NCBI GenBank assembly: GCA_937951455.1 | Contig: CALFBU010000193.1 | Span: 1-10,751 of the forward strand | DNA length: 10,751 nt | Direction: 5' to 3' | DNA from: an uncultured Rhizobiaceae group bacterium | Lineage (GTDB): Bacteria; Pseudomonadota; Alphaproteobacteria; Rhizobiales; Rhizobiaceae | Part shown: in pieces, positions 1 to 7,021 of the stretch | How the letters are laid out: every line of letters starts with the position of its first letter | Position numbering within the stretch: the stretch's first letter is position 1 | The notes under the pieces: generated by a model | Told to the model about the DNA's origin: nothing | What the model saw: only the letters and a program-made list of their open reading frames with translations | The model's database searches: none | Position numbers and translations under genes: made by a program

Positions 1-183
1 CGTGTTCTTGGCGTTCACATCGTAGGCTTTGGTGCTGGTGACATGATTCATGAATGTGCTGTGCTAATGGAATTTGGCGGCTCTTCCGAAGATTTGGGTA
101 GAACCTGTCATGCACATCCAACATTGTCTGAAGTCGTTCGCGAAGCAGCACTGGCGACACATGGCAAGCCACTACACATCTAG
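1..183 (+). CDS. lpdA: Dihydrolipoyl dehydrogenase (E3), C-terminal 60 residues, partial
   Basis: The open frame enters from the left edge and stops at TAG 181-183. It encodes the end of the C-terminal dimerisation domain of dihydrolipoyl dehydrogenase, the FAD enzyme that reoxidises lipoamide in the 2-oxoglutarate and pyruvate dehydrogenase complexes. Visible hallmarks are a GAGDMIHE stretch (residues 11-18 of the fragment) and the active-site segment CHAHPTLSE (36-44). In this family the His (H39 here) and the Glu five residues later (E44) form the catalytic acid-base dyad that acts across the dimer interface. The ending GKPLHI is typical of alphaproteobacterial Lpd. The start, FAD domain and redox disulfide lie outside the window, so which complex it serves cannot be told. 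No convincing terminator follows the stop. Confidence 0.95.
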   Translation, partial: RVLGVHIVGFGAGDMIHECAVLMEFGGSSEDLGRTCHAHPTLSEVVREAALATHGKPLHI

Positions 184-286
184 GGAAACCAGCCCACCCT
201 ATAAGCACGTTCAAGAAGAACGGAACGATAAGGCAAAAATCTGACTGCTTAGTATACCTACGTAGTTGGTACCTTTGGCCTTAAGC

Positions 287-300
287 AATTCGTACGAATT
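287..300. promoter_or_regulatory. Perfect 14-bp palindrome in the lpdA-peroxidase gap
   Basis: AATTCGTACGAATT is identical to its own reverse complement. It lies 77 bases upstream of the peroxidase start codon. Two further short palindromes are close by: CTACGTAG at 258-265 and GTATAC at 252-257. The 193-base gap (184-376) has no ORF or RNA gene that I can see. A TATAGA at 335-340 could be a -10 element, but no good -35 stands at the right distance. Inference: the long palindrome is a candidate dimeric-regulator operator for the peroxidase gene. Chance occurrence in AT-rich DNA is not excluded. Confidence 0.35.
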
Positions 301-376
301 CCAGCCACTCACGATTTTGTGATATTTCTGAATTTATAGAATTTAGATTATTGCAAACAAACGGCTGGACTTCGTC

Positions 377-2224
377 ATGATTAGCAGTGTTAAAACCTCA
401 TCGTGTTTTTATCACACACAAAAAAACACAAACTTAGAAAATTCTGCTGCGAACAAACAATTCCATGCAATCACGAACGAACTACAAAGCTTAACCAAGA
501 AACTGGAAACCAAACTAAACTCTGCTTCATCAAACCCTGTGAGTGCGGTAAAAAATACTGGCCTGTCGGCAAACCCAGGCAAAATTGATATTCAAGTCAA
601 CGCAAAAGGCGTCAACATTCTTTTCGGTTTGAAAAACGTTCTTTCAAATCAGCTTTCCAACATAACGATATCAGGTAGCGGAAACACCAATATTGTTTTA
701 GATTTTCCTGAGTTTCAAAAAGGAAAGACAAAAATTCAAATCAGTTTTGGTGGGAAAAATGATTATCCGGCTGTTAAACCTGAAAAACCCGGCCCATTTG
801 CAAAACCGCTTGCAGAAGAAACCATTACAAGATTAGCACCAGCTGGTGAAGGCGCCAAAACTGGTGAACTATCCGGCAAAGACAGACCGGCACCAAGAGA
901 CATCTCAAATGCAGTCGCAGCGCAAGGCAATCAAGAAACCAAAAACGACAATAATGCATCAGACCTGCTTTGGTCTTGGGGACAATTCATAGATCATGAC
1001 ATGGTTCTCACCAAGGAAGGCGAAGAGGTTGCCAATATTTCTGTTCCCAAGGGTGATCGTGGGCTAGACCCGACTGGAACAGGACGTGGACTTATTCCGT
1101 TTAAACGTTCTGAAGGCGTGGTAGATTCAAACGGCATACGACAACAGATTAACGAACAAACACCATTGATTGACGCCTCAATGGTGTATGGTGCAACGCC
1201 TGAAGAAACTGAGCATCTTCGTTCCCACACAGGCGGTATGATGAAAATTGGTGAGGACGGATTTTTACCTGACGACCCTGATACCATGGTTTTATCCGGA
1301 GACAAGCGCGCTGCAGAACAGCCAGGTCTATTATCGCTACATACGCTTTTTGTGCGCGAACACAATCGTCAGGCAGGCATAATCGCCAAGGCAAATCCGT
1401 TAATGTCGGATGACAAAATCTTTGCAGAAGCACGCAAGATTGTTACGGCAGAAATTCAGGCAATCACCTACAACGAATTTTTGCCTGTGCTTTTGGGCAA
1501 TGAGAAATCAGACCCTGATAATTTTTACATCGACCAAAAAACAAACGATGGCAAAGTATCAAATGAATTCGCAACCGCCGCATATAGGCTGGGGCACACT
1601 CTTGTGAGTGAAAAGGTTGCGGTCAAACAGGCTGATGGAAGCATCAAACAGGTTTCACTGGATGATGTCTTCTTTCAGCCTGAATTTACAGAAAAGGAAG
1701 GCATAGGCGCCATCCTTTCTGGTCAGAGCGAGCAAACATCAGAAAAGGTTGATAACAAAATTGTCGATGGCCTTCGCAATCGCCTCTTCGGTCCTCCAGG
1801 CAGTGGCGCACCGGGTCTTGATCTGGCATCACTTAACATTCAACGGGGTCGTGACCACAATCTACCAACCTATAACGCCATGCGCGAAGCATTAGGGATG
1901 CGCAAAATCGAAAGCTTTGATGACCCGATTTTTCAAGATGGAGTCGGTGACCAATTGGCTTCCGTATATTCATCGCCAGACGATATTGATCTATGGGTAG
2001 GCGGTCTTGCAGAAAATCCATCAGGTAATTCCATGCTGGGTGAAACCTTCACCAAAATTGTTGGAGAACAATTCGCCAAAACAGCCAAAGCGGATGAAAA
2101 CTTCTACACAAGGTCCATGAGCTATGCGGACCAGCAATGGCTGAACGATTTATCACTTTCTGATATTATAAAAGCAAATACGGATAATACCGATATCGAC
2201 GATACAGCTTTTATTGTCGACTAA
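377..2224 (+). CDS. Animal-type haem peroxidase (myeloperoxidase/cyclooxygenase superfamily)
   Basis: A 615-residue haem peroxidase of the An_peroxidase family, which uses H2O2 to oxidise halides, thiocyanate or organic substrates. The myeloperoxidase (MPO) active site can be followed in order: Q203 and distal H207 in WGQFIDHDM, with D206 (haem-ester Asp) and D208 (calcium) on either side; the calcium loop TPLIDAS with T262, L264, D266, S268; catalytic R311 and ester-forming E314 in KRAAEQ (Gln replaces the MPO sulfonium Met); REHNR 327-331; proximal H407 in YRLGHTLV; N487 in LNIQRGRDHNLPTYN. The catalytic domain spans about 150-605. Residues 1-150 match nothing I recognise: a possible coiled coil (about 32-51), then a polar, beta-like stretch. 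There is no signal peptide; the tail is acidic. The ATG at 377 is the only good start, since an in-frame TAG lies at 344-346, but no clear Shine-Dalgarno is visible. The first 400 bases look more A-rich than the neighbours. Family sure; substrate unknown. Confidence 0.93.
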   Translation: MISSVKTSSCFYHTQKNTNLENSAANKQFHAITNELQSLTKKLETKLNSASSNPVSAVKNTGLSANPGKIDIQVNAKGVNILFGLKNVLSNQLSNITISGSGNTNIVLDFPEFQKGKTKIQISFGGKNDYPAVKPEKPGPFAKPLAEETITRLAPAGEGAKTGELSGKDRPAPRDISNAVAAQGNQETKNDNNASDLLWSWGQFIDHDMVLTKEGEEVANISVPKGDRGLDPTGTGRGLIPFKRSEGVVDSNGIRQQINEQTPLIDASMVYGATPEETEHLRSHTGGMMKIGEDGFLPDDPDTMVLSGDKRAAEQPGLLSLHTLFVREHNRQAGIIAKANPLMSDDKIFAEARKIVTAEIQAITYNEFLPVLLGNEKSDPDNFYIDQKTNDGKVSNEFATAAYRLGHTLVSEKVAVKQADGSIKQVSLDDVFFQPEFTEKEGIGAILSGQSEQTSEKVDNKIVDGLRNRLFGPPGSGAPGLDLASLNIQRGRDHNLPTYNAMREALGMRKIESFDDPIFQDGVGDQLASVYSSPDDIDLWVGGLAENPSGNSMLGETFTKIVGEQFAKTAKADENFYTRSMSYADQQWLNDLSLSDIIKANTDNTDIDDTAFIVD

Positions 2225-2243
2225 GATCAATACATCAACATTC

Positions 2244-2271
2244 TCATGCCAAGGCTTGAAACTTGGCATGA
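2244..2271 (+). terminator. 10-bp hairpin after the peroxidase gene
   Basis: TCATGCCAAG (2244-2253) and CTTGGCATGA (2262-2271) are perfect inverted copies around an 8-base loop. The hairpin starts 20 bases after the peroxidase stop. A looser outer pairing, ATCAAT at 2226-2231 with ATTGAT at 2272-2277, could extend it. The following bases (ATTGATTACG) have no proper T-run, so it may be a weak terminator or an mRNA-stabilising stem rather than a canonical Rho-independent terminator. Confidence 0.5.
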
Positions 2272-2289
2272 ATTGATTACGTTGAACTT

Positions 2290-2775
2290 ATGTTTGATAT
2301 CATAAAGAAATTCGTTTCAGATCTATCCGATTCTGATGAACCCGAAACCTTCATCCATGACAAAATGCAACTGGCTGAAGCGGCTCTTATGTATCATGTC
2401 ATTGCCGTTGATGGTGTTATCCGCGATGAAGAAAAAGCTAAAATGGCTGAGCTTTTATCTGAGCAATTCGATTTAAGCGAAGAAGAAACCAAAAGTCTTA
2501 CGATCGAAGCCAAAACTGCTGAACAAGAAGCCATCGATCTTTACAAGTTTACCAGCATCTTGAAGCGCGCGCTCAAAGAAGAAGATCGTATCAAGATCAT
2601 TGAGCATCTCTGGGAAATGGTTTTTGCAGATGGCGTTCTTCATGAACTGGAAGATAACGTTGTATGGCGGATTGCAGAATTGCTTGCCGTTGATTCCAGA
2701 AATCGGGTTCTGCTCAAGCAACGCGTCTGGAAGAAAAACACACAAAACATGAATGCCTTAACGCCAGATGACTAG
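2290..2775 (+). CDS. TerB-family (tellurite resistance TerB-like) protein
   Basis: A 161-residue, all-helical acidic protein of the TerB/DjlA-N type. Two copies of the family signature are visible, each an acidic DG motif after a hydrophobic helix: DGVIRDEE at 41-48 and DGVLHELE at 114-121. In TerB these acidic clusters bind divalent metal. No signal peptide or membrane segment is seen, so it is probably cytoplasmic. The length is near that of stand-alone TerB proteins. The genes of a classical ter stress operon (terD/terE, terC, terZ) are absent here, so a role in tellurite resistance should not be assumed; the function of these solitary alphaproteobacterial copies is not established. The gene starts 18 bases after the hairpin, with a poor Shine-Dalgarno, and its last 8 bases overlap the next gene, implying translational coupling with the amidotransferase. 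Confidence 0.85.
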   Translation: MFDIIKKFVSDLSDSDEPETFIHDKMQLAEAALMYHVIAVDGVIRDEEKAKMAELLSEQFDLSEEETKSLTIEAKTAEQEAIDLYKFTSILKRALKEEDRIKIIEHLWEMVFADGVLHELEDNVVWRIAELLAVDSRNRVLLKQRVWKKNTQNMNALTPDD

Positions 2776-3481
2776 AAAACAAAATCCAAAAATTCTCGCT
2801 GTTATGCATCAGGAAACATCAACCCCGGGTAGAGTGGGCATGATGCTTGAGGACATGGGCTACCATGTCGTTGGTTGTCGACCTGCTCTCGGTGATAATT
2901 TGCCGGAAACGCTTGAAGACTACGCTGGTGCCATTGTCTTCGGTGGCCCCATGAGCGCCAATGACAATGAAGAATTCATCAAGCGCGAAATCGACTGGAT
3001 GTCTGTGCCCTTGAAAGAAAATAAACCTTTTTTTGGTATTTGTCTGGGCGCACAAATGCTTAGCAAACATCTAGGCGGTGAGGTTATGCCCCACAAGGAT
3101 GAATACGTTGAGGTGGGCTATTATCCTATCAAGGCAACGCAGGCAGGTGAGACCATGATGGATTGGCCTGACCATGTCTATCAATGGCATACGGAAGGCT
3201 TTTCACTACCAAAGGATGCCATGCTGTTGGCAAGCGGAGAAGAATACCCCAATCAGGCCTATAAATACGGTGATCATGCTTATGGCGTGCAGTTTCATTC
3301 GGAAGTGACGCACTACATGATGCACAAATGGACGACTAAAGCGTCCCATCGTTTTGTCCTCCCAGGCGCACAAAACCGCGAACAACAGTTTGAGGCAAGA
3401 CCCAGACATGATCCGCAAGTGAAACAGTGGTTGGAGAATTTTCTGGAGCTTTGGGTAGGCCCTGCAAAAAATCATACTTGA
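2768..3481 (+). CDS. Class I glutamine amidotransferase (GuaA-N-like)
   Basis: A 237-residue free-standing class I glutamine amidotransferase, related to the amidotransferase half of GMP synthase. The family hydrolyses glutamine and passes ammonia to an acceptor. The triad is complete: nucleophile C92 in FFGICLGAQ, and H177 with E179 in GVQFHSEV. FGGPMSAND at 58-66 is the usual oxyanion-region loop. No synthetase domain is fused or adjacent, so the acceptor is unknown; such proteins are often mislabelled GMP synthase. The C-terminal 55 residues go beyond the core fold and are rich in basic and aromatic residues. The ATG lies inside the end of the TerB gene (8-base overlap, different frame), so the two are probably one translation unit. 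The gap to yggT is 50 bases. Confidence 0.9.
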   Translation: MTRKQNPKILAVMHQETSTPGRVGMMLEDMGYHVVGCRPALGDNLPETLEDYAGAIVFGGPMSANDNEEFIKREIDWMSVPLKENKPFFGICLGAQMLSKHLGGEVMPHKDEYVEVGYYPIKATQAGETMMDWPDHVYQWHTEGFSLPKDAMLLASGEEYPNQAYKYGDHAYGVQFHSEVTHYMMHKWTTKASHRFVLPGAQNREQQFEARPRHDPQVKQWLENFLELWVGPAKNHT

Positions 3482-3531
3482 TTTGGTAGCTAATAAAGGC
3501 CAAATGATAGAATAATAATACGGAGCCTAAT

Positions 3532-3822
3532 ATGATCGCCCTTCTTCAAACCTTATATTTCATTCTGGACATTGCATGGTTCATCGTCATTGCATCTGCG
3601 ATTTTCTCATGGCTCTTTGCATTTAATGTAATCAATTCGTCAAATCAGTTTGTCGGCCAAATCGGCAGCATGCTTTATCAGTTAACAGAACCGATGTACC
3701 GCCCCATCAGGCGCTTCATGCCGAACTTCAACGGGATTGATTTATCGCCTATCGTGGTTCTTGTAATTATCTTCTTCCTGCAAAGGTTCATAGCAACCTC
3801 TCTCATCCCAATGTTTGCTTAA
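3532..3822 (+). CDS. yggT: YggT family membrane protein
   Basis: A 96-residue integral membrane protein. It has two hydrophobic segments (about 4-29 and 71-89) with the conserved YggT loop EPMYRPIRRFMP (53-64) between them, followed by GIDLSPIVV, the family signature. It is a single YggT repeat, the usual alphaproteobacterial size. YggT proteins have been linked to osmotic tolerance and to cell-division or membrane organisation, but no biochemical activity is firmly established. A GGAG ribosome binding site (3522-3525) stands 6 bases before the ATG. The next gene starts 10 bases after the stop, so they are probably co-transcribed. Confidence 0.9.
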   Translation: MIALLQTLYFILDIAWFIVIASAIFSWLFAFNVINSSNQFVGQIGSMLYQLTEPMYRPIRRFMPNFNGIDLSPIVVLVIIFFLQRFIATSLIPMFA

Positions 3823-3832
3823 GGCGGTTATC

Positions 3833-4417
3833 ATGTGGCGAATAGCAATTCTTATCAGTCTACTATTCGTCACCTCTCCTGCACTTGCACAAGACAACGC
3901 CTATACGAAAATCGATTTCGACAAAACCTGCACAATCATTGACCAATATGAGCAGGGCTTGAACGCAGTCTGTTCGGGCTACACGGGATATCCAATCCTC
4001 TTCTCAGAAGGAGATCTTCGCCAAATGGTACGCTTCGGACACGTTGCAAAGCTGGGGGGCCAATGGGAAAGTTTTGGAGAATTTAACCGCGCCAACGATA
4101 CGATTGAATGGCGGCTTAAAGATAAAAAACCCTATGCGGCCATTCTCAGATATTTCATAGAAAACGCGAATGATAATGGCGAGTACAAGAAAGAACTGGA
4201 AGGGCAGGTACTCGTTGTGTCAACCGTCGGCACACATGAAAACCCAACCTCCTGCGTGGTCGGGTATGTTGACGCTCGCGCCAATAAAAACGCAAATAAA
4301 TTGTCTCAGGAACTTGCGGATACAAAAGCGAAAAATTTCACTTGCGGAAAAGAAAAGCCGGAGTTTTTTGGCAAACGCGGCAGATTCTCAGGTTCACCTA
4401 GCAGCTATTTTGAGTAG
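3833..4417 (+). CDS. Unrecognised secreted protein with four cysteines
   Basis: I do not recognise a named family. The protein is 194 residues from the ATG at 3833, which I prefer because AAGGCGG (3821-3827) sits 5 bases upstream and the product then begins with a clean signal peptide: MWR, a hydrophobic run, and SPALAQ with likely cleavage after A19 or Q20. An in-frame ATG at 3815 would add six residues inside the end of yggT. The mature protein is small and mixed, with four cysteines (C33, C47, C141, C171) that could form two disulfides in the periplasm. Blocks that look conserved in style are GGQWESFGEFN (75-85), YAAILRYFIE (101-110) and the C-terminal TSCVVGYVDARAN (139-151). Its 3' end overlaps the DUF6314 gene on the other strand by 13 bases. 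Reality as a gene: high; function: unknown. Confidence 0.75.
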   Translation: MWRIAILISLLFVTSPALAQDNAYTKIDFDKTCTIIDQYEQGLNAVCSGYTGYPILFSEGDLRQMVRFGHVAKLGGQWESFGEFNRANDTIEWRLKDKKPYAAILRYFIENANDNGEYKKELEGQVLVVSTVGTHENPTSCVVGYVDARANKNANKLSQELADTKAKNFTCGKEKPEFFGKRGRFSGSPSSYFE

Positions 4418-4836
4418 AAACTTCTCACCGTATAATCCTTTTTTGGACCTTTAACAGTTTGAATGATTTCAAAGCCATTCTCTTTAAAGCTGTATTCTCC
4501 AGAGTATAAATCAGACCCACATAAATGCTGCGCTTCGCCTTGCCATCCTTTTTCAGACGTCGCCAGTTTGACCAAATGATATGTTTTATGGCGGTCTGCG
4601 TCATAGGTAACCTCAAGCACTTCGCCATCACGGAGATGCCAGTACCACAATTTTGAAGCAGGAATTTGCGCCTTGTTCAGCAAGATCAATTGACCTTCTT
4701 CCCGCATCAAAAAAGCCGTATTCGAAATTGCTTCGAACACGGCTTTTCCGTCTAATGTTTCACCCGTGGAGATTTCTCTTTTAAGTCTCCACGAACCTGC
4801 AAGCGATTTGAAACGGGCTTCAAATGCTTGACGCAT
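4405..4836 (-). CDS. DUF6314 family protein
   Basis: A 143-residue protein that I match from memory to DUF6314, a small, probably lipocalin-like beta-barrel family of unknown function. Visible blocks are LAGSWRLKREI near the N-terminus (12-22), WYWHLRDGEVLEV in the middle (64-76), EAQHLCGSDLYSGEY (101-115) and the C-terminal VKGPKKDYTVRSFYSK (128-143). The alternation of hydrophobic and polar residues fits a beta-rich fold. There is no signal peptide, so it is probably cytoplasmic. It begins 9 bases downstream of the leuB stop on the same strand and most likely shares leuB's transcript. Its 3' end overlaps the convergent secreted-protein gene by 13 bases. No catalytic residues can be proposed; the link to leucine synthesis is positional only. 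Confidence 0.8.
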   Translation of the reverse strand: MRQAFEARFKSLAGSWRLKREISTGETLDGKAVFEAISNTAFLMREEGQLILLNKAQIPASKLWYWHLRDGEVLEVTYDADRHKTYHLVKLATSEKGWQGEAQHLCGSDLYSGEYSFKENGFEIIQTVKGPKKDYTVRSFYSK

Positions 4837-4845
4837 GATTTTGTC

Positions 4846-5958
4846 TTATGCTGCCAGCGATTGAAGTTCTGCTAAAATAGCATCACCCATTTCAGCAGTT
4901 GTGATTTTCTCGCATCCCTCAGACCAAATATCACCTGTGCGCTTGCCAGTGTCCAGAACGTTGGCGATTGCTTTTTCAACCTGATCTGCTTCTGCAACCA
5001 TGTTGAAAGAATAACGCAACATCATAGCAAATGAAGCAATCATCGCAATCGGGTTTGCAATGCCTTGGCCCGCAATATCAGGCGCCGAACCGTGAACCGG
5101 TTCATACATCGCCTTGCGCGCACCGGTAACTGGATCAGGCGCACCAAGCGAGGCTGATGGCAACATGCCAAGAGAGCCGGTTAACATGGCAGCCACATCA
5201 GATAGCATATCCCCAAACAAGTTGTCCGTGACAATCACATCAAACTGCTTTGGCCAACGCACAAGCTGCATGCCGCCCGCGTCCGCCAACATGTGATCCA
5301 GTTCAACGTCTGAATATTTGTCCTTATGCGTAGCTGAAACAACTTCATTCCACAGAACGCCAGATTTCATAACGTTTCGTTTTTCCATGGAGCAAACACG
5401 GTTGTCGCGGGTGCGTGCCATTTCAAAGGCAACGCCTGCAATGCGCTCAATCTCAAACGTATCATAAACCTGCGTATCAACCGCACGCTTCTGGCCATTG
5501 CCCAGATCGGTAATGGTTTTTGGCTCCCCAAAATAAACACCACCTGTCAGCTCACGTACGATCAGGATATCCAATCCTTCAACGACATCCTTGCGAAGTG
5601 AAGAGGAGTCAGCCAATGCAGGATAACAGATCGCAGGACGGAGGTTTGCAAACAACTCCATGTCCTTGCGCAAGCGCAGAAGACCAGCCTCAGGACGCGC
5701 TTCATAAGGAACATCATCCCACTTTGGCCCACCCACTGCCCCAAAAAGAACAGCATCAGCAGCTAAAGCTTTTTCCATGTCACCGTCAGAAATTGCCTCA
5801 CCGTGTGCATCATATGCAGTACCGCCCACAAGACCTTCTTCAACTTCGAAGCCAGACCCTAGCGCTTCGTTCATCCAGTTGATAATCTTGGTTACTTCTG
5901 CGGTCGCTTCAGGACCAATACCATCTCCAGGGAGGAGAAAAACTTTGCGCGATGCCAT
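4846..5958 (-). CDS. leuB: 3-isopropylmalate dehydrogenase
   Basis: LeuB oxidatively decarboxylates 3-isopropylmalate with NAD+ in leucine synthesis, in the cytoplasm, as a dimer. The 370-residue product is full length. Visible motifs are [10 protein letters not shown] at the N-terminus, the substrate arginines in [16 protein letters not shown] (R95, R107), [12 protein letters not shown] with R135 and catalytic Y142, catalytic K193 in MEKRNVM, and the metal aspartates D226, D250 and D254 ([12 protein letters not shown]), whose spacing matches Thermus D217/D241/D245. The adenine-binding loop [18 protein letters not shown] follows. I start at MASRKVF (5958) because AAAGG lies 7 bases upstream and family members begin there. 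An in-frame ATG at 6009 would add 17 non-conserved residues and overlap the divergent gene. DUF6314 follows after 9 bases. Confidence 0.97.
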   Translation of the reverse strand: MASRKVFLLPGDGIGPEATAEVTKIINWMNEALGSGFEVEEGLVGGTAYDAHGEAISDGDMEKALAADAVLFGAVGGPKWDDVPYEARPEAGLLRLRKDMELFANLRPAICYPALADSSSLRKDVVEGLDILIVRELTGGVYFGEPKTITDLGNGQKRAVDTQVYDTFEIERIAGVAFEMARTRDNRVCSMEKRNVMKSGVLWNEVVSATHKDKYSDVELDHMLADAGGMQLVRWPKQFDVIVTDNLFGDMLSDVAAMLTGSLGMLPSASLGAPDPVTGARKAMYEPVHGSAPDIAGQGIANPIAMIASFAMMLRYSFNMVAEADQVEKAIANVLDTGKRTGDIWSEGCEKITTAEMGDAILAELQSLAA

Positions 5959-6007
5959 AACTTTGCCTTTTGCATTATTTGTTAAATCTTCATCAGTGAA
6001 TAAACCC

Positions 6008-7009
6008 ATGCGAGATAGATTTCAACTGCTGAAAACTGGCCTTTTTACAATGTCGTTTCTGTGTCTAGCAAGCATGGCAAGTGCCGAAGAATTCAAAGTC
6101 GGCCTTCCAATCCAATGCGAGCTTGAAAAGGACTGTTATATACAAAGCCTACCCGACCTGCTCGAAACCGAAGACACGGCAGATTCCTTTTGTCAGGGCG
6201 CTACATATGATGGGCACAAGGGTGTCGACATCCGCCTGCTTTCGCTTGAGGATATTAAGAGAAATGTACCCGTCATCGCTCCGGCAACTGGCACAGTCAA
6301 AGCAGTGCGCGATGGCGTTAAAGATATTCTCATGACAACGCCACAAGACAGGCAACGCGTTAAGGGAAAAGAATGCGGCAACGGTGTTGTGATAGAACAT
6401 GACAATGGGTACGAAACGCAGCTTTGCCATCTTAAGCAAGGTTCAATCGCTGTTCAAAAAGGAATCCGTGTCAACAAGGGCGATACACTTGGATTTGTAG
6501 GCACCTCAGGCGCGTCCGAATTTCCGCATGTGCATTTGAGCATTCGAAAAGATGGTCAATGGTTTGATCCTGTTTCTGGCAAAAAGCCTGGATCAACTTG
6601 TAATGTAACGTCAAATGCTGAAACGCTGTTTGACGCTGACACCATCGCTTATTTTTCTGAAAATACGTCACGGCTGATAGCCTCTGGCGTCAGTGGTAGT
6701 GTGATTGAGCACAAACAACTCGTCATAAAAGGTGCACCAAAACAGGCATCCATAGGCGACGAAGCAATTGTGGGATGGGCGTGGTTTATAAACTTGAGAA
6801 AAGGCGACCGAATAAAGTTTTTGCTTGAAGGACCAAACGGTATCATTTCTGAAATTACAACTGATCCGTTGGAGCGTAAGAAAGCAAGCTACTCCGCATT
6901 CTCGGGCAAGAGACGCACTGTTGAAGCGGGTGAATATAAATTAAACACCGAGCTTTTGCGCAAAAATAAAGTGATTGCACAAAGCCTCCATGTTCATATT
7001 GTTGAATAG
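6008..7009 (+). CDS. Secreted M23 (LytM-type) zinc metallopeptidase
   Basis: A 333-residue secreted protein with an M23 peptidase domain; the family cleaves peptidoglycan cross-links or, when degenerate, regulates such enzymes. A signal peptide is visible, ending SMASA with likely cleavage before E27. Zinc ligands appear intact: H70 and D74 in YDGHKGVDI, and H176 in PHVHLSI, with H141 (LCHLKQGS) and H174 as the usual catalytic histidines. [14 protein letters not shown] (124-137) is the standard M23 strand preceding them. An insertion around 105-123 and six cysteines (C37, C43, C62, C123, C140, C198) set it apart from common LytM proteins. The C-terminal 110 residues look beta-rich and Ig-like, and I cannot assign them. 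The start at 6008 gives the signal peptide; the same frame stays open back to 5777 only as antisense of leuB. No clear Shine-Dalgarno is visible. It diverges from leuB (49-base gap) and converges on leuD (12-base gap). Confidence 0.88.
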   Translation: MRDRFQLLKTGLFTMSFLCLASMASAEEFKVGLPIQCELEKDCYIQSLPDLLETEDTADSFCQGATYDGHKGVDIRLLSLEDIKRNVPVIAPATGTVKAVRDGVKDILMTTPQDRQRVKGKECGNGVVIEHDNGYETQLCHLKQGSIAVQKGIRVNKGDTLGFVGTSGASEFPHVHLSIRKDGQWFDPVSGKKPGSTCNVTSNAETLFDADTIAYFSENTSRLIASGVSGSVIEHKQLVIKGAPKQASIGDEAIVGWAWFINLRKGDRIKFLLEGPNGIISEITTDPLERKKASYSAFSGKRRTVEAGEYKLNTELLRKNKVIAQSLHVHIVE

Positions 7010-7021
7010 ACTATAGCCAAC

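Noticed and set aside
208..227. CGTTC followed by tandem GAACG GAACG after lpdA, considered as a terminator
   Set aside because: The stem would be only 5 bp, without GC-rich arms or a T-run.
994..1433. Two reverse-strand open frames of 123 and 94 codons inside the peroxidase gene
   Set aside because: They are opposite to the most conserved part of the peroxidase and show shadow composition (Ser/Arg/Pro-rich) with no recognisable motif.
2290..2775. Tellurite resistance operon
   Set aside because: Only a TerB-like gene is present; no terC, terD, terE or terZ gene adjoins it.
3481..3505. ATTTGG/CCAAAT 6-bp inverted repeat between the amidotransferase and yggT
   Set aside because: Short arms with a 13-base loop and no T-run; expected by chance in AT-rich DNA.
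5520..5882. 120-codon + strand open frame inside leuB
   Set aside because: Antisense shadow of LeuB; Gln/His/Pro-rich translation and no motif.
5777..6007. In-frame upstream extension of the M23 peptidase gene (77 extra codons)
   Set aside because: It is antisense to the conserved start of leuB, has no family-like content, and would bury the signal peptide that begins at 6008.
5959..6009. Seventeen-residue N-terminal extension of LeuB
   Set aside because: It is not conserved in LeuB, lies upstream of a good ribosome binding site and family start, and overlaps the divergent gene's start codon.
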